From Cydia pomonella (Eukaryota; Arthropoda; Insecta; Lepidoptera; Tortricidae), in NCBI RefSeq assembly GCF_033807575.1, contig NC_084706.1:28131204-28195203 (forward strand): a stretch of DNA of 64,000 bases, given 5' to 3'. Under the pieces are notes generated by a model that was not told the DNA's origin, searched no databases, and saw only the letters and a program-made list of their open reading frames with translations. Both the position numbers and the translations under genes were made by a program. Position 1 is the first letter of the stretch. Each line of letters opens with the position of its first letter. Positions 63,027 to 64,000 of this stretch are shown here, in pieces.

Positions 63027-63155
63027 ATATACAAGGTGGCTAAAAATATGTACGTTCCCGTTGCCAGGGAGGTTTTGGGCTTATACTGAGCAAATTTTAG
63101 TATGGGACCAACCCCGAAATGCAACAGGAATGCCCATATTTTTTGGCCAACTTGT
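63027..63155 (+). repeat. Dispersed repeat, partner of 1861-1983
   Basis: ACAAGGTGGCTAAAAATATG, TTCCCGTTGCCAGGGAGG, TTATACTGAGCAAATTTTAG and TATGGGACCAACCCCGAAAT form the typical order of this family. Confidence 0.75.
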
Positions 63156-63289
63156 ATATTTACATTTATACCTTTATTTCAGGCAATTAGTGGCCCATAG
63201 ATAAAAACCAACAAGCAAACAAGGCTATAAGCAAGGTCACCGGATTACAATCAATATTATCGGCACCACCTTGAAAAAATTATCAGTCG

Positions 63290-63490
63290 CTTTTCGGTGA
63301 AGGAAAACATCGTGAGGAAACCGGACTAATCCCAATAAAGCCTAGTTCACCCTCTGGGTTGGAAGGTCAGATGACAGTCGCTTTCGTAACAACTGGTGCC
63401 TACACCAATTCTCGGGATTAGTTGCCAAGCGAACCCCAGGCTCCCATGAGCCGTGAAAAAATGCCGGGATAACTCGAGGAAGAAGAAGGA
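63290..63490 (+). mobile_element. SINE family C, 3' two thirds
   Basis: The shared core GAAGGAAAACATCGTGAGGA is followed by GGTTGGAAGGTCAGATGACA, TTGCCAAGCGAACCCCAGGC and the GAAGAAGAAGG end. The tRNA-like head is absent. This copy shows the context from which the two mini-SINEs derive. Confidence 0.85.
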
Positions 63491-63692
63491 GCAAGTTGTT
63501 CCGCGTTCTTTTTGCATCTCACACACACCAATTAGCGAGAACGATCACATAATAAAGACTGTATCGTTTATTTTAAATACAGATAAAACCTGATCTAATT
63601 ATTATTTTGTATTACTATGTTCTTAGGGTATGATCTGAGGATAATTTTACGCCATATCTGATATAAGAAGGTTTTATATTTTGTTATTATAG

Positions 63693-63803
63693 GGACTTTA
63701 TGATGCTTTCAAAATATTCGAGCAAAAATATTTCGGACAAGACTACATCGAGCTTAATTTGAGACTATTTACCGACTCCATAGTACGATTTAACGAACAA
63801 AAG
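63693..63803 (+). CDS. Candidate exon of an unrecognised gene
   Basis: TTGTTATTATAG ends at 63692. Then 111 open bases encode 37 residues including GLYDAFKIFEQKYFGQDYIE and LRLFTDSIVRFNEQK, followed by AAG/GTGCCA as a possible donor. Exon length and phase are clean. I cannot name the protein. The 3' two thirds of it are repeated twice more downstream. Confidence 0.3.
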
Positions 63804-64000
63804 GTGCCAAAACATGTTATCATGTGTCCTCTTCATGTTTGCTCAATTAAGCATTTCGGACAAGCCTACATCGAGCTTAATTTGAGACTGTTTACCGACT
63901 CCATAGTACGATTTAACGAAACAAAAGGTGCCAAAACATGATATCATGTGTCGTCTTCATGATTGCTCAATTAAGCATTTTGGACAAGCCTACATCGAGC
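63731..64000. repeat. Tandem repeat of 123-124 bp, running off the window
   Basis: Units start at 63731, 63854 and 63978 with TTTCGGACAAG (TTTTGGACAAG in the third). Each unit joins 73 bases of the candidate exon to about 50 bases of the sequence after it. The first unit is 123 bp (41 codons), so the frame stays open into the second. The second has an extra A (GAAACAAAAG) that breaks it. The array continues beyond 64000. Confidence 0.92.

Overview
This 64 kb window is animal nuclear DNA, AT-rich and dense in repeats. The repeat families I recognise (the TACTACGTCGG element, the GGTTCCGTA repeats, the LINE 3' tail reading GCGATAAG, tRNA-headed SINEs sharing a GAAGGAAAACATCGTGAGGA core, short-LTR Copia) are ones I associate with moths and butterflies. 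I therefore infer a lepidopteran; the species cannot be told from the sequence. There is no bacterial-style gene organisation, no CRISPR array and no operon.

Host genes are few. At 2787-5074 (+) lie the last three exons of a fatty acid synthase. They encode the rest of the ketoreductase domain and the acyl carrier protein, and the protein stops right after the ACP with no thioesterase. At 49060-49358 (-) is the first coding exon of a TMTC-family protein (ER membrane O-mannosyltransferase), with a damaged partial copy of its 3' half at 48665-48745. Three more exon-like stretches, at 19235-19371 (-), 22331-22430 (+) and 63693-63803 (+), are only candidates. The last one runs into 123-124 bp tandem repeats that leave the window.

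The rest is transposon sediment. The best-preserved element is a Copia retrotransposon at 13581-17927 (-). It has an intact 1295-residue polyprotein, two identical 145 bp LTRs, a GTATC target duplication and a primer site matching the 3' end of initiator tRNA-Met, so it inserted recently. Fragments of about ten non-LTR retrotransposons (R1/I-like, Jockey/CR1-like, RTE-like) are scattered on both strands, mostly as 3' ends.

Short inverted-repeat elements (MITEs, fold-backs) are numerous. Several have readable target duplications: TA (3067-3198 and 4442-4662, both in FAS introns), TTA (6000-6358), TAA (62312-62455), 8 bp (35013-35382, hAT type) and 10 bp (46542-46822). Elements are often nested, and the order of insertion can be read at 1-1983, 25142-26600, 45345-45640, 46438-46893 and 55095-55900.

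The observations I rate highest are the intact Copia copy, two independent insertions of the same ~65-72 bp SINE 3' fragment with perfect target duplications, the TMTC exon duplicate whose differences are mostly synonymous, the thioesterase-less FAS end, the exon-like tandem repeat at the right edge, and a perfect 33-bp-arm hairpin beside a tRNA-like sequence. I did not find a new defence or signalling system. Repeat family assignments come from memory of common lepidopteran repeats and were not searched.
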